NCBI GenBank assembly: GCA_900763175.1
Contig: CAAFJI010000291.1
Location: 1 to 7,064, forward strand
DNA length: 7,064 nucleotides
Origin: Lachnospiraceae bacterium
GTDB lineage: Bacteria; Bacillota; Clostridia; Lachnospirales; Lachnospiraceae
Reading direction: 5' to 3'
The translations under genes and the position numbers were made by a program. Below, in pieces: positions 1 through 6,657 of this stretch; position 1 is the stretch's first letter, and every line of letters begins with the position of its first letter. Below the pieces are notes generated by a model, which made no database searches, was not told the DNA's origin, and saw nothing but the letters and a program-made list of their open reading frames with translations.

Positions 1-7
1 ATGCTTT

Positions 8-148
8 CTGTAAGATGTGCGTCACAGTTTGTGGGAAATTTGTCCCGGATGAGGGCGTCGTAGCGGGCTACGACAACTGAATTCGGAACAAATTTCCCGC
101 AAAATGGGGCGTGCAGATTGCAGGAATGATTTTTCAAACACGCTCTAA
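8..148 (+). repeat. Left copy of 141-bp hairpin-forming inverted repeat
   Basis: This copy matches the reverse complement of 6924-7064 without gaps at 133 of 141 positions. Positions 8-123 form one long imperfect palindrome: outer arms 8-21/110-123 (12 of 14 pairs counting G-T), a 6x6 internal loop (22-27/104-109), middle arms 28-47/84-103 (18 Watson-Crick pairs plus one G-T, one mismatch at 44/87), a 9x9 internal loop (48-56/75-83), and a perfect apical stem GTCGTAGC-GG-GCTACGAC at 57-74. A 25-nt unpaired tail (124-148) ends in CACGCTCTAA. It sits 33 bp before acpP, so it could lie in that gene's leader or carry a boundary function. The strand given is the orientation in which the hairpin comes first and the tail second. 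Family and function are unknown; a non-autonomous mobile repeat or a structured RNA are both possible. Confidence 0.93.
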
Positions 149-181
149 CATCATCATATTTATTTTAAAGGAGAAAAAGCA

Positions 182-415
182 ATGTTAGAAAAAATGAGTG
201 AGATGATCGCAGAACAGCTTAATTGCGATTCAGAGACAATTACAGCAGATACTTCTTTTAAGGATGACCTGGGAGCTGATTCCCTTGATCTCTTTGAGCT
301 TGTTATGGCTCTGGAGGATGAGTATAATATCGAGATCCCGGCAGAAGAGCTTACCGAACTGAATACGGTTGGCGACGTTATCGACTATCTGAGAGAAAAA
401 GGAATCGATGCCTAA
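182..415 (+). CDS. acpP: Acyl carrier protein
   Basis: Small acidic cytosolic protein of 77 residues that carries growing acyl chains on a 4'-phosphopantetheine arm during fatty acid synthesis and hands them to phospholipid-forming enzymes. The sequence shows the hallmark GADSLDLFELVMALED stretch, with Ser34 of the DSL motif as the attachment serine and the acidic recognition helix II behind it. Length and the four-helix pattern are normal for the family. The ATG is supported by AAGGAG at 168-173 with an 8-nt spacer. The gene stands alone: no plsX, fab or rnc gene is visible beside it, a hairpin repeat ends 33 bp upstream and a strong terminator follows. No convincing sigma-A promoter was seen between the repeat and the gene, so transcription may start inside the repeat or further upstream. 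A carrier protein for another pathway is possible but less likely. Confidence 0.95.
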   Translation: MLEKMSEMIAEQLNCDSETITADTSFKDDLGADSLDLFELVMALEDEYNIEIPAEELTELNTVGDVIDYLREKGIDA

Positions 416-433
416 TCCATTTTGTAAATGAGG

Positions 434-492
434 ATCTCCCTGAAGCCTGGAGCATTTTTTAAACACGCTCTAAGGTTCAGGGGGATTTTTTT
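434..492 (+). terminator. Intrinsic terminator of acpP
   Basis: Arms 434-453 and 467-486 pair over 20 positions with only three mismatches and one G-T pair, enclosing a 13-nt loop. The T run 486-492 (seven T) follows at once, as expected for a rho-independent terminator. It lies 18 bp after the acpP stop codon and separates acpP from gltX. Loop and right arm contain TTTTTTAAACACGCTCTAA (455-473), which matches 18 of 19 positions of the tail of the left 141-bp repeat. Confidence 0.88.
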
Positions 493-515
493 CGCAGTTC
501 ACAGGGAAACACCTA

Positions 516-545
516 TGGACATTTTGAAAGTTTTGGGTATATAAT
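516..545 (+). promoter_or_regulatory. Sigma-A-type promoter for gltX
   Basis: A perfect -10 box TATAAT at 540-545 is preceded by TGGACA (five of six matches to TTGACA) at 516-521 with an 18-nt spacer. Transcription would start near 552 and give a leader of about 54 nt. No T-box specifier or antiterminator sequence is seen in that leader. A TTGAAA at 524-529 is only 10 nt from the -10 box and is unlikely to be the -35. Confidence 0.7.
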
Positions 546-605
546 GTTAAGGATAAAAACGAAGTATTTATTATACGAAAATATATAACAGGAGAATCAG
601 AGACT

Positions 606-2057
606 ATGAAAATCAGAACCAGATTTGCACCAAGCCCTACAGGCAGAATGCACGTTGGAAATTTACGTACTGCATTGTATGCATATCTTATTGCGAAGCA
701 TGAAGGCGGAGATTTCATCCTCCGTATTGAAGATACAGACCAGGAGCGCTACGTAGAGGGCGCCGTTGACATTATCTACCGTACCATGGAGAAAACAGGC
801 CTCCTTCACGATGAGGGCCCGGACAAAGACGGAGGAGTAGGCCCATATGTACAGAGCGAGCGTCAGGCACAGGGAATCTACCTGAAATATGCACAGCAGC
901 TTGTTGAACAGGGCGATGCTTACTATTGCTTCTGCAAGAAGGAAGAACTGGAGAATATGAAGCGCATTGTTGCAGGCAAGGAGATTTCCATTTATGACAA
1001 ACGATGCCTGAAGCTTTCCAGAGAAGAGGTAGAGCGCCGTCTGGCAGCAGGAGAGCCTCACGTAATCCGCTTCAATATGCCTACAGAGGGAACCACCACT
1101 TTCCACGATGTTATTTACGGAGACATTACAGTAAATAATGAGGAACTGGAGGACCTGATCCTGATCAAATCTGACGGATACCCGACCTATAATTTTGCAA
1201 ACGTTGTGGATGACCATCTCATGGGAATCACACACGTAGTAAGAGGAAATGAGTACCTTTCCTCAGCACCGAAGTACAACCGCATTTATGAGGCCTTTGG
1301 CTGGGAAATCCCGGTATATGTACACTGTCCTCTTATCACAGATGAGACACACGCCAAGCTTTCCAAGCGTTCCGGACATTCTTCTTATGAGGATCTTCTG
1401 GATGCAGGATTTGTTTCCGAAGCAATCGTAAACTATGTGGCACTTCTTGGATGGAGCCCTCAGGACAACAATGAGATCTTTTCCCTTCAGGAGCTTGTGG
1501 AGAAATTTGATTATCATCATATCAACAAATCTCCAGCTGTATTTGATATTACCAAGCTTCGCTGGATGAATGGTGAGTACATTAAGAAAATGGACCCGGA
1601 AGTTTTCTATGAGAAAGCACTTCCATACATGAAAGAGGTTCTGAAAAGGGACTACAACTTTAAGAAAATCGCAGCTATGGTACAGACAAGAATCGAGACA
1701 TTTCCGGATATCCCGGCACTCATTGACTTCTTTGAAGCAGTTCCGGAGTACGATGCAGCAATGTACTGCCACAAGAAAATGAAAACAACCCAGGAGACTT
1801 CCCTTGCAGTTCTGAAGGAAGTACTTCCGGTTCTGGAGGCACAGGAGGATTACAGGAACGATCCTTTATATGCTTCTTTAAGCGAATTTGTTAAGGAGAA
1901 AGGTTACAAGAACGGCTATGTAATGTGGCCGCTTCGTACTGCTGTTTCCGGCAAGCAGATGACACCTGCCGGTGCTACAGAGATCATGGAGATCATCGGC
2001 AAGGATGAAACCATCAGCCGTGTGAAAGCAGCAATAGAAAAACTTGAAAATCTGTAA
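606..2057 (+). CDS. gltX: Glutamate--tRNA ligase
   Basis: Class I aminoacyl-tRNA synthetase of 483 residues that activates glutamate with ATP and attaches it to tRNA-Glu in the cytosol. In many Firmicutes the enzyme also charges tRNA-Gln for later amidation, which the sequence alone does not settle here. The HIGH signature appears as HVGN at 16-19 within APSPTGRMHVGNLRTALY, the KMSKS signature as KLSKR at 251-255. The glutamate/tRNA-binding stretches LRIEDTDQERYV (39-50) and GYPTYNFANVVDDHLMGITH (191-210) are intact. C108, C110, Y130 and C134 resemble the CxC...YxxxC zinc site known from Glu-Q-RS. The C-terminal anticodon-binding part is present, so the length is normal. AGGAG at 590-594 supports the ATG with an 11-nt spacer. 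The stop codon overlaps the next gene's ATG by one base. Confidence 0.97.
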   Translation: MKIRTRFAPSPTGRMHVGNLRTALYAYLIAKHEGGDFILRIEDTDQERYVEGAVDIIYRTMEKTGLLHDEGPDKDGGVGPYVQSERQAQGIYLKYAQQLVEQGDAYYCFCKKEELENMKRIVAGKEISIYDKRCLKLSREEVERRLAAGEPHVIRFNMPTEGTTTFHDVIYGDITVNNEELEDLILIKSDGYPTYNFANVVDDHLMGITHVVRGNEYLSSAPKYNRIYEAFGWEIPVYVHCPLITDETHAKLSKRSGHSSYEDLLDAGFVSEAIVNYVALLGWSPQDNNEIFSLQELVEKFDYHHINKSPAVFDITKLRWMNGEYIKKMDPEVFYEKALPYMKEVLKRDYNFKKIAAMVQTRIETFPDIPALIDFFEAVPEYDAAMYCHKKMKTTQETSLAVLKEVLPVLEAQEDYRNDPLYASLSEFVKEKGYKNGYVMWPLRTAVSGKQMTPAGATEIMEIIGKDETISRVKAAIEKLENL

Positions 2058-3883
2058 TGAAAAGAAATCCATCTCAATTAAGGGCAATCGCTCACCTGTC
2101 AGGACCAATGATGGTTCTGGCAGGCCCCGGTTCGGGGAAAACCTCAGTTATTGTAGAACGAACTGCATATATGACCCGTGAGGGGAAGATACCACCTTCC
2201 TCTGTTCTTGTTGTGACCTTTTCCAGGGCAGCAGCGAAAGAAATGAAAGAGCGATTTCTGAAATTTACCAGACAGACCAGTACAGCTGTCACCTTTGGAA
2301 CCTTCCACGGTATTTTTTATGGAATCCTGAAGCAGGCATACAATCTTGGGGCAGGTAATATTTTATCTGAGGACGAGAAATATACGATCCTGAAGGAACT
2401 GACCCTGGAACATGGCCAGGAACTAGCACAGGAAGGAGATTTTCCGGAGGATGTGGCAAAAGAAATCAGCATTGTAAAAGGAGGCAGGATCTCCCTGGAG
2501 CATTATTATTCCTCCTGCTGTCCGGACGAAGTGTTCCGACAGATTTATACCGGTTACCAGAAAACCATCCGTCAGAGAAGAAAACTGGATTTTGATGATA
2601 TGCTTCTTTGCTGCTATGAGCTGTTTAATAAGAGAAAGGACATACTGGCTGCCTGGCAGAATAAATTTCAGTATATCATGGTGGATGAGTTTCAGGATAT
2701 CAACCATCTTCAATACGATATTGTGCGGATGCTGGCAAAGCCCAGGAACAATCTTTTCATTGTGGGAGATGATGACCAGTCCATTTATCATTTCCGAGGC
2801 GCCAAGCCGGAGATCATGCTGAACTTCACAAAGGACTATCCAGAGGCAAAACAGGTGCTTCTGGATGTGAACTACCGGTGCAGTTCCAACATCCTTCAGA
2901 CGGCAATGAACGTAATAGACTGTAACAAAAAGCGTTTTCCAAAACAGCTGTCTACTCCAAATAAGGCTGGCTCACCTGTAAAGCTGTTGGAGTATGAAAA
3001 TCCAAGGGAAGAATATATGAGCCTTGCAGCTGCCCTGAAAAAACGCCTGGATGGGGAGGAGACAATTGAAGATACTGCTGTCCTTTTTCGCACCAACCAG
3101 GAGGCTGAGGGACTTGTGGGGGCGTTGATGGAATATCAGATTCCCTTTACCATGAAGGAACAGCTTCCCAACCTTTTCCGCCACTGGATCAGCAGAAATC
3201 TTCAGGCTTATCTGAAAATGGCTGCAGGAGACAGAAGCAGGAAAATCTTTTTAGAAATCATGAACCGTCCCAACCGGTATATTGCAAGAGACGCCCTCGG
3301 CTCTTCCACCATATCCTTTGGTGAGCTGCGGGAATTTTACAAAGATAAGGACTGGATGTGCGACCGCATCACGACACTGGAAACACACCTTCGCATTCTC
3401 TCCACTTTGGCACCTTACGCAGCTATCAATTTTATCCGAAAAGGGATGGGTTATGAGGAGTACCTGATGGAATACGCCCAATATCGGAAAATTCGGCCGG
3501 AGGAACTTCTGGAGGTTCTGAACAGACTTCAGGAAAGTGCAAAAGGCATGAAGAATCTGGAAGAGTGGGAAGCTTACATCGAAGAGTACACCAGAAAGCT
3601 TGCCGAACAGGTGAAAAAACAGGAAACGAAAAAAGAGGGAGTGGTGATATCCACCCTTCATGCAGTAAAGGGCCTGGAATATGACAAGGTTTACATCATG
3701 AACGTAAACGAGGGTAGTATTCCCTACAAAAAGGCGGTGCTGGAGGATGCCCTGGAAGAAGAGCGGCGGCTTTTCTATGTGGGAATGACAAGGGCAAAAA
3801 AAGAACTGATGCTTTGCTATGTAAGGCGGCAGTATGAAAAGGAGCGGGACCCATCCAGATTTCTGGAAGAAACAGGCTTGTAA
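2057..3883 (+). CDS. UvrD/PcrA-like superfamily 1A DNA helicase, compact form
   Basis: ATP-driven 3'-5' DNA helicase of the UvrD/Rep/PcrA group, 608 residues. Motifs are complete and in order: Q motif with Q7, Walker A AGPGSGKTS (22-30, K28), motif Ia TFSRAAAKEMKER (54-66), TFHG (82-85), motif II DEFQD (210-214), motif III VGDDDQSIYHFRG (236-248), motif IV NYR (272-274), motif V TLHAVKGLEYD (533-543) and motif VI YVGMTRAKK (574-582). It ends only 26 residues after motif VI, so it lacks the C-terminal extension that in PcrA (usually over 700 residues) binds RNA polymerase. It is therefore probably a paralogue for repair or replication restart rather than PcrA itself; the exact role is unknown. 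Translation is likely coupled to gltX through TAATG, as no good Shine-Dalgarno site precedes the ATG. The start fits because the Q motif begins at residue 4. Confidence 0.92.
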   Translation: MKRNPSQLRAIAHLSGPMMVLAGPGSGKTSVIVERTAYMTREGKIPPSSVLVVTFSRAAAKEMKERFLKFTRQTSTAVTFGTFHGIFYGILKQAYNLGAGNILSEDEKYTILKELTLEHGQELAQEGDFPEDVAKEISIVKGGRISLEHYYSSCCPDEVFRQIYTGYQKTIRQRRKLDFDDMLLCCYELFNKRKDILAAWQNKFQYIMVDEFQDINHLQYDIVRMLAKPRNNLFIVGDDDQSIYHFRGAKPEIMLNFTKDYPEAKQVLLDVNYRCSSNILQTAMNVIDCNKKRFPKQLSTPNKAGSPVKLLEYENPREEYMSLAAALKKRLDGEETIEDTAVLFRTNQEAEGLVGALMEYQIPFTMKEQLPNLFRHWISRNLQAYLKMAAGDRSRKIFLEIMNRPNRYIARDALGSSTISFGELREFYKDKDWMCDRITTLETHLRILSTLAPYAAINFIRKGMGYEEYLMEYAQYRKIRPEELLEVLNRLQESAKGMKNLEEWEAYIEEYTRKLAEQVKKQETKKEGVVISTLHAVKGLEYDKVYIMNVNEGSIPYKKAVLEDALEEERRLFYVGMTRAKKELMLCYVRRQYEKERDPSRFLEETGL

Positions 3884-3906
3884 ACAGAGTTAATATAAAG
3901 TATAAT
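3878..3906 (+). promoter_or_regulatory. Sigma-A-type promoter for the beta-propeller-like gene
   Basis: A perfect TATAAT (3901-3906) lies 17 nt after TTGTAA (3878-3883, four of six matches to the -35 consensus). The -35 box overlaps the helicase stop codon. Transcription would begin near 3913 and give a leader of about 80 nt that contains the paired segments at 3931-3972. Confidence 0.6.
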
Positions 3907-3930
3907 GTGGGATGAATTTTTTCAAAAGAC

Positions 3931-3972
3931 AGCATTAGGCAGGCTCCGGGCATAATGCTATAAATGTCCGGA
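3931..3972 (+). promoter_or_regulatory. Possible H-type pseudoknot or attenuator in the leader
   Basis: Two interlocked stems can form. Stem 1 is AGCATTA (3931-3937) with TAATGCT (3953-3959), a perfect 7 bp. Stem 2 is TCCGGGCA (3945-3952) with TGTCCGGA (3965-3972), 8 bp including one G-T. The two inner strands touch with no base between them, loop 1 is 7 nt and loop 3 is 5 nt (ATAAA), which is standard H-type pseudoknot geometry. If stem 2 forms alone, the TATTTT after it looks like a weak terminator, so the helices could also act as alternatives. It lies about 18 nt into the predicted transcript and 23 bp before the start codon. I could not match it to a known riboswitch class. Confidence 0.4.
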
Positions 3973-3995
3973 TATTTTAGAAACAGTGAGAATAC

Positions 3996-5141
3996 ATGAC
4001 GAGAAAGAAAAAATGGAAAAAACGCATCTTCTGGATCCAGATCCTGTTTATGGTTCTGGTTCTTGCAGGCTCTTATTGCGCTTACGCATTTATATACAGA
4101 GGAAGAAATGAGCCGCCCACCAAGAGAAAGACAACGAACCAGGAGGCGGCCTTTTATACCTTAAGAGGACAGATTCAGATGCTTTCCCAGAAGGAAGCGC
4201 TGATGGCATTTGCCTTTGAGGACAGAAAAAAAGAGAGAGAATACGGGACTTATATCATCCCCGGACTGAAGTCCACCAGAACCCTTCTTACCAGTGAAGG
4301 TGATATGCCGGCAATCTGTACCAGCATGACACCTCAGGGGCTGGCAGTAACAGAGAACTATGTTTTTGTAAGTGCATACTGTCACACAAAAAAGCATAAC
4401 TCTGTTATCTATATGATCAACAAGGAAACCCACAGGTTCATAAAGGAAATTGTTCTTCCGGGACAGCCTCATGTGGGAGGACTGGCCTATGACAGCGAGC
4501 ATCAGGTTTTGTGGTACTCTTCCAATACCCAGGAGCTGGCCCAGGCAGTGAGCCTGACCATGGATACTATTGAAGCTTATGACTATGATGAGAGCCGACA
4601 TCCTATTGACGTCAATCAGATCAGCAGTCTTTACGGAATCGTAAGGGATTCCTTTATGACTTTTTATGAAGGCTGTCTATATGTTGGCTGCTTTACCAAA
4701 TATACAGAAAGCGCCATTGCCAGATATCCGGTAGACAACCAGGGAAAACTGATCAGGACCTCAGATGAGAGTCTTGGAATGAACTTTGATATGGCGGTTC
4801 CTCTTGATTATTCTACCATTTCCGAGCAGGCTCAGGGAATGACCTTTTATAACGATAAACTCCTTTTATCCCACTCCTACGGAATCCTTCCCTCCAGAGT
4901 GGTATTTTATGAAAAATCAGATAAACGTCTTTATGTAGATGAAAATTCTGCTATCAGCTACCGTTTTCCAGAGCGTATCGAGCAGATTTTCGTAGACGGA
5001 GATGACTTATATGTATTGTTTGAATCAGCTGCCTATGCATATAGTGCGGCGTCTGTGAATATAGTGGACAGGGTGCTGAAGCTGAGCATTCCCAAGATGG
5101 AGGAATACCAGAAAAGCACAGGAGAGTATTTTCAGAAATGA
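3996..5141 (+). CDS. Membrane-anchored beta-propeller-like protein, unknown function
   Basis: A 381-residue protein with a very basic N-terminus (MTRKKKWKKR), one hydrophobic segment at about 11-33 and no obvious signal-peptidase site, so most likely an inside-out signal anchor with the large C-terminal part outside the cell. That part carries repeated short beta-strand units typical of YncE/YVTN-like propellers: PQGLAVTENYVFVSAY (113-128), PHVGGLAYDSEHQVLWYSS (158-176), EGCLYVGCF (225-233), QAQGMTFYNDKLLLSHSYG (278-296) and a last blade near 326-349. No catalytic motif is evident; binding or sensing at the cell surface is only a guess. Its own promoter and a weak GTGAG site at 3986-3990 precede the ATG. 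It lies immediately upstream of spoIIIAA but nothing shows that it belongs to sporulation. Confidence 0.72.
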   Translation: MTRKKKWKKRIFWIQILFMVLVLAGSYCAYAFIYRGRNEPPTKRKTTNQEAAFYTLRGQIQMLSQKEALMAFAFEDRKKEREYGTYIIPGLKSTRTLLTSEGDMPAICTSMTPQGLAVTENYVFVSAYCHTKKHNSVIYMINKETHRFIKEIVLPGQPHVGGLAYDSEHQVLWYSSNTQELAQAVSLTMDTIEAYDYDESRHPIDVNQISSLYGIVRDSFMTFYEGCLYVGCFTKYTESAIARYPVDNQGKLIRTSDESLGMNFDMAVPLDYSTISEQAQGMTFYNDKLLLSHSYGILPSRVVFYEKSDKRLYVDENSAISYRFPERIEQIFVDGDDLYVLFESAAYAYSAASVNIVDRVLKLSIPKMEEYQKSTGEYFQK

Positions 5142-5148
5142 TTTGGAA

Positions 5149-5177
5149 GAATGAAAACAGGATTGTCCACATATATT
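5149..5177 (+). promoter_or_regulatory. Candidate sigma-E promoter of the spoIIIA operon
   Basis: GAATGAA at 5149-5155 and CATATATT at 5170-5177, 14 nt apart, resemble the mother-cell sigma-E boxes (-10 consensus near CATACAnT, AT-rich -35 with a central ATA). In Bacillus subtilis spoIIIA is transcribed by sigma-E, so the position fits. Transcription would begin around 5183, leaving a very short leader. The -35 match is imperfect. Confidence 0.5.
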
Positions 5178-5184
5178 AAAAGTG

Positions 5185-5193
5185 AGAGGTGAT
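5185..5193 (+). promoter_or_regulatory. Ribosome binding site deciding the spoIIIAA start
   Basis: AGAGGTGAT matches the 16S anti-Shine-Dalgarno sequence over nine bases. It contains the GTG (5189-5191) that is the first possible start in frame, so that GTG cannot be the codon this site serves. The codon at the best distance (8 nt after GAGG) is ATA at 5198-5200. Confidence 0.6.
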
Positions 5194-6115
5194 ACAGATA
5201 GAAGCAGAACAGATTCAGAACCTGTTTGCCGGAAATATCCGCAGACTTTTGGTGGAAGCAGACCTTGATTATGATAAAATCTACGAGATACGCTTAAGAG
5301 TAGGCAGACCCTTGTTCTATACTTATGACGGAGGGGAAGGCTTCCTGATGGATCATGATGGAACCTACGTGGTGACCCGTGAGGATCTGAAAGAAACCAT
5401 GGAGTATGTAAGCGGCTATTCCCTTTATTCCTATGAGGATGAGCTGCGTCAGGGCTTTTTAAGCGTACAGGGCGGCCATCGGGTAGGAGTGACCGGCAAG
5501 GTGATCCTGGACGGCAATCAGATCAGGGGGATGAAATATATTTCCTGCATCAATGTGCGGCTGGCCCATGAGGTGGTAGGCTGTGCAGATTCCGTGATGC
5601 CCTATATCCGGAAAAAAGACTGGGTGGCACATACCCTGATCGTTTCTCCGCCACGAGGGGGGAAAACAACACTTCTTCGGGATATTATCCGCCAGCTCAG
5701 CAATGGACAGGGGAAAATGCCTGGAATGACAGTTGGGGTTGTAGACGAAAGAAGTGAGCTGGCAGGCTCCTACCAGGGGGTTCCCCAGAATGACCTGGGA
5801 ATGCGCACCGATGTCCTGGACGGCTGTCCTAAGGCAGAGGGAATGGAAATGCTGATCCGCTCCATGTCTCCTTCTGTGGTAGCAGTAGACGAGCTTGGCA
5901 GAAAAGAGGATTTTAAAGCAGTGGAGTCTGTGATACACAGTGGCTGTAAGGTTATCGCAACGGCCCATGGCAGCTCGATTGAGGATGTGATCCAGCAGCC
6001 GTTTTTTGATAAGCTGATCCGAAACAGGGTTTTTGAACGTTATATTTTCCTTGAAAGAGGAGAACACGCAGGGGTGATTCATGGAGTTTATGACAGAAAT
6101 GGGAGGCCTTGTTGA
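5189..6115 (+). CDS. spoIIIAA: Stage III sporulation protein AA (secretion-type ATPase)
   Basis: ATPase of the SpoIIIA-SpoIIQ channel complex that links mother cell and forespore during engulfment; related to the GspE/PilT secretion ATPases and acting on the mother-cell side of the membrane. The 308 residues match the usual length (about 307 in Bacillus subtilis). Walker A is SPPRGGKTT at 153-161 (K159), the VVDERSEL segment is at 184-191, and Walker B is VVAVDELG at 230-237. The C-terminal part RNRVFERYIFLERG (278-291) is family-typical. The start given is the furthest GTG in frame, but the Shine-Dalgarno position favours ATA at 5198 (305 residues); both leave the conserved domain whole. It is the first gene of the operon, behind a candidate sigma-E promoter, and its stop overlaps the start of spoIIIAB. 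Confidence 0.93.
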   Translation: MIQIEAEQIQNLFAGNIRRLLVEADLDYDKIYEIRLRVGRPLFYTYDGGEGFLMDHDGTYVVTREDLKETMEYVSGYSLYSYEDELRQGFLSVQGGHRVGVTGKVILDGNQIRGMKYISCINVRLAHEVVGCADSVMPYIRKKDWVAHTLIVSPPRGGKTTLLRDIIRQLSNGQGKMPGMTVGVVDERSELAGSYQGVPQNDLGMRTDVLDGCPKAEGMEMLIRSMSPSVVAVDELGRKEDFKAVESVIHSGCKVIATAHGSSIEDVIQQPFFDKLIRNRVFERYIFLERGEHAGVIHGVYDRNGRPC

Positions 6116-6627
6116 AAATAGCAGGAATCATTCTCATCGTTTTTTCAGGAGCAGGTCTTGGAATCTGTAAAAGCCTGGAGCTTTCCAGAAGGGAAAAAAT
6201 ACTGGAACAGCTTGGAAAGATGATTTTGCTTTTAAAAAACCAGATCCGCTGCACTGGCGACACCATACCAGATGCCCTTCTGGAGGTGGCTGGCAAAATG
6301 TCAGGAGAGTACAGGGAATTTCTCTTAAGCACATCCGGGGCAGTCCAGAAAAGAAATGGAAATACCTTTGGAGAAATATTCAAAGACTGCGCCAGAGAAC
6401 TGCTTCCCTTGTCTAAAGTCTCAGAGGAGGAGCGTGGCTGTTTTCTCTCCATAGGAGAGCGTCTTGGATATTTGGACCGGGAAATGCAGGTGGCACAGCT
6501 TTCCCTCCTGGAAGCAGATATGGACAGATGTCTTGGCTCTCTTCGCAGAACCATGAAGGAGCAAAAGAAGCTTTATCAGAATATGGGGATTATGGGAGGA
6601 ATTTTCCTTGCCATATTGATGTGGTGA
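6112..6627 (+). CDS. spoIIIAB: Stage III sporulation protein AB
   Basis: Membrane protein of the SpoIIIA channel complex, related in fold to the secretion-platform protein GspF and thought to work with the SpoIIIAA ATPase. The 171 residues fit the family. An N-terminal hydrophobic segment (about residues 2-19) is followed by a long helical, charged region and a C-terminal hydrophobic stretch, MGIMGGIFLAILMW. Two adjacent TTG codons (6109 and 6112) could start it. I chose 6112 because GGGAGG at 6101-6106 is then 5 nt away rather than 2. The TTG overlaps the spoIIIAA stop in TTGA, which suggests translational coupling. A 30-bp gap separates it from spoIIIAC. Confidence 0.9.
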   Translation: MKIAGIILIVFSGAGLGICKSLELSRREKILEQLGKMILLLKNQIRCTGDTIPDALLEVAGKMSGEYREFLLSTSGAVQKRNGNTFGEIFKDCARELLPLSKVSEEERGCFLSIGERLGYLDREMQVAQLSLLEADMDRCLGSLRRTMKEQKKLYQNMGIMGGIFLAILMW

Positions 6628-6657
6628 TGGCGAAGCCTGGAAGGAAGGGAGAAAACC

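Noticed and set aside
8..148. Integron attC-like recombination site
   Set aside because: Length and imperfect palindrome are suggestive, but the paired RYYYAAC and GTTRRRY ends are missing, and the TCTAAC at the left tail becomes TCTAAA in the right copy. No integrase or cassette is present.
149..181. FapR operator controlling acpP
   Set aside because: No palindrome resembling TTAGTACCT-type operator sequence is found upstream of acpP.
546..605. T-box or other amino-acid riboswitch before gltX
   Set aside because: The predicted leader is only about 54 nt, AT-rich, and lacks the T-box sequence and a terminator.
663..1235. Long - strand frame within gltX
   Set aside because: It lies wholly within an unmistakable gltX, encodes no recognisable domain and has no ribosome site; it is a by-product of gltX codon use. 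The other antisense frames were dropped for the same reason.
3931..3972. Known preQ1, fluoride or guanidine-III riboswitch
   Set aside because: The shape is a pseudoknot, but the conserved bases I remember for these classes, such as the A-rich tail ending in CUA of preQ1-I, are not present.
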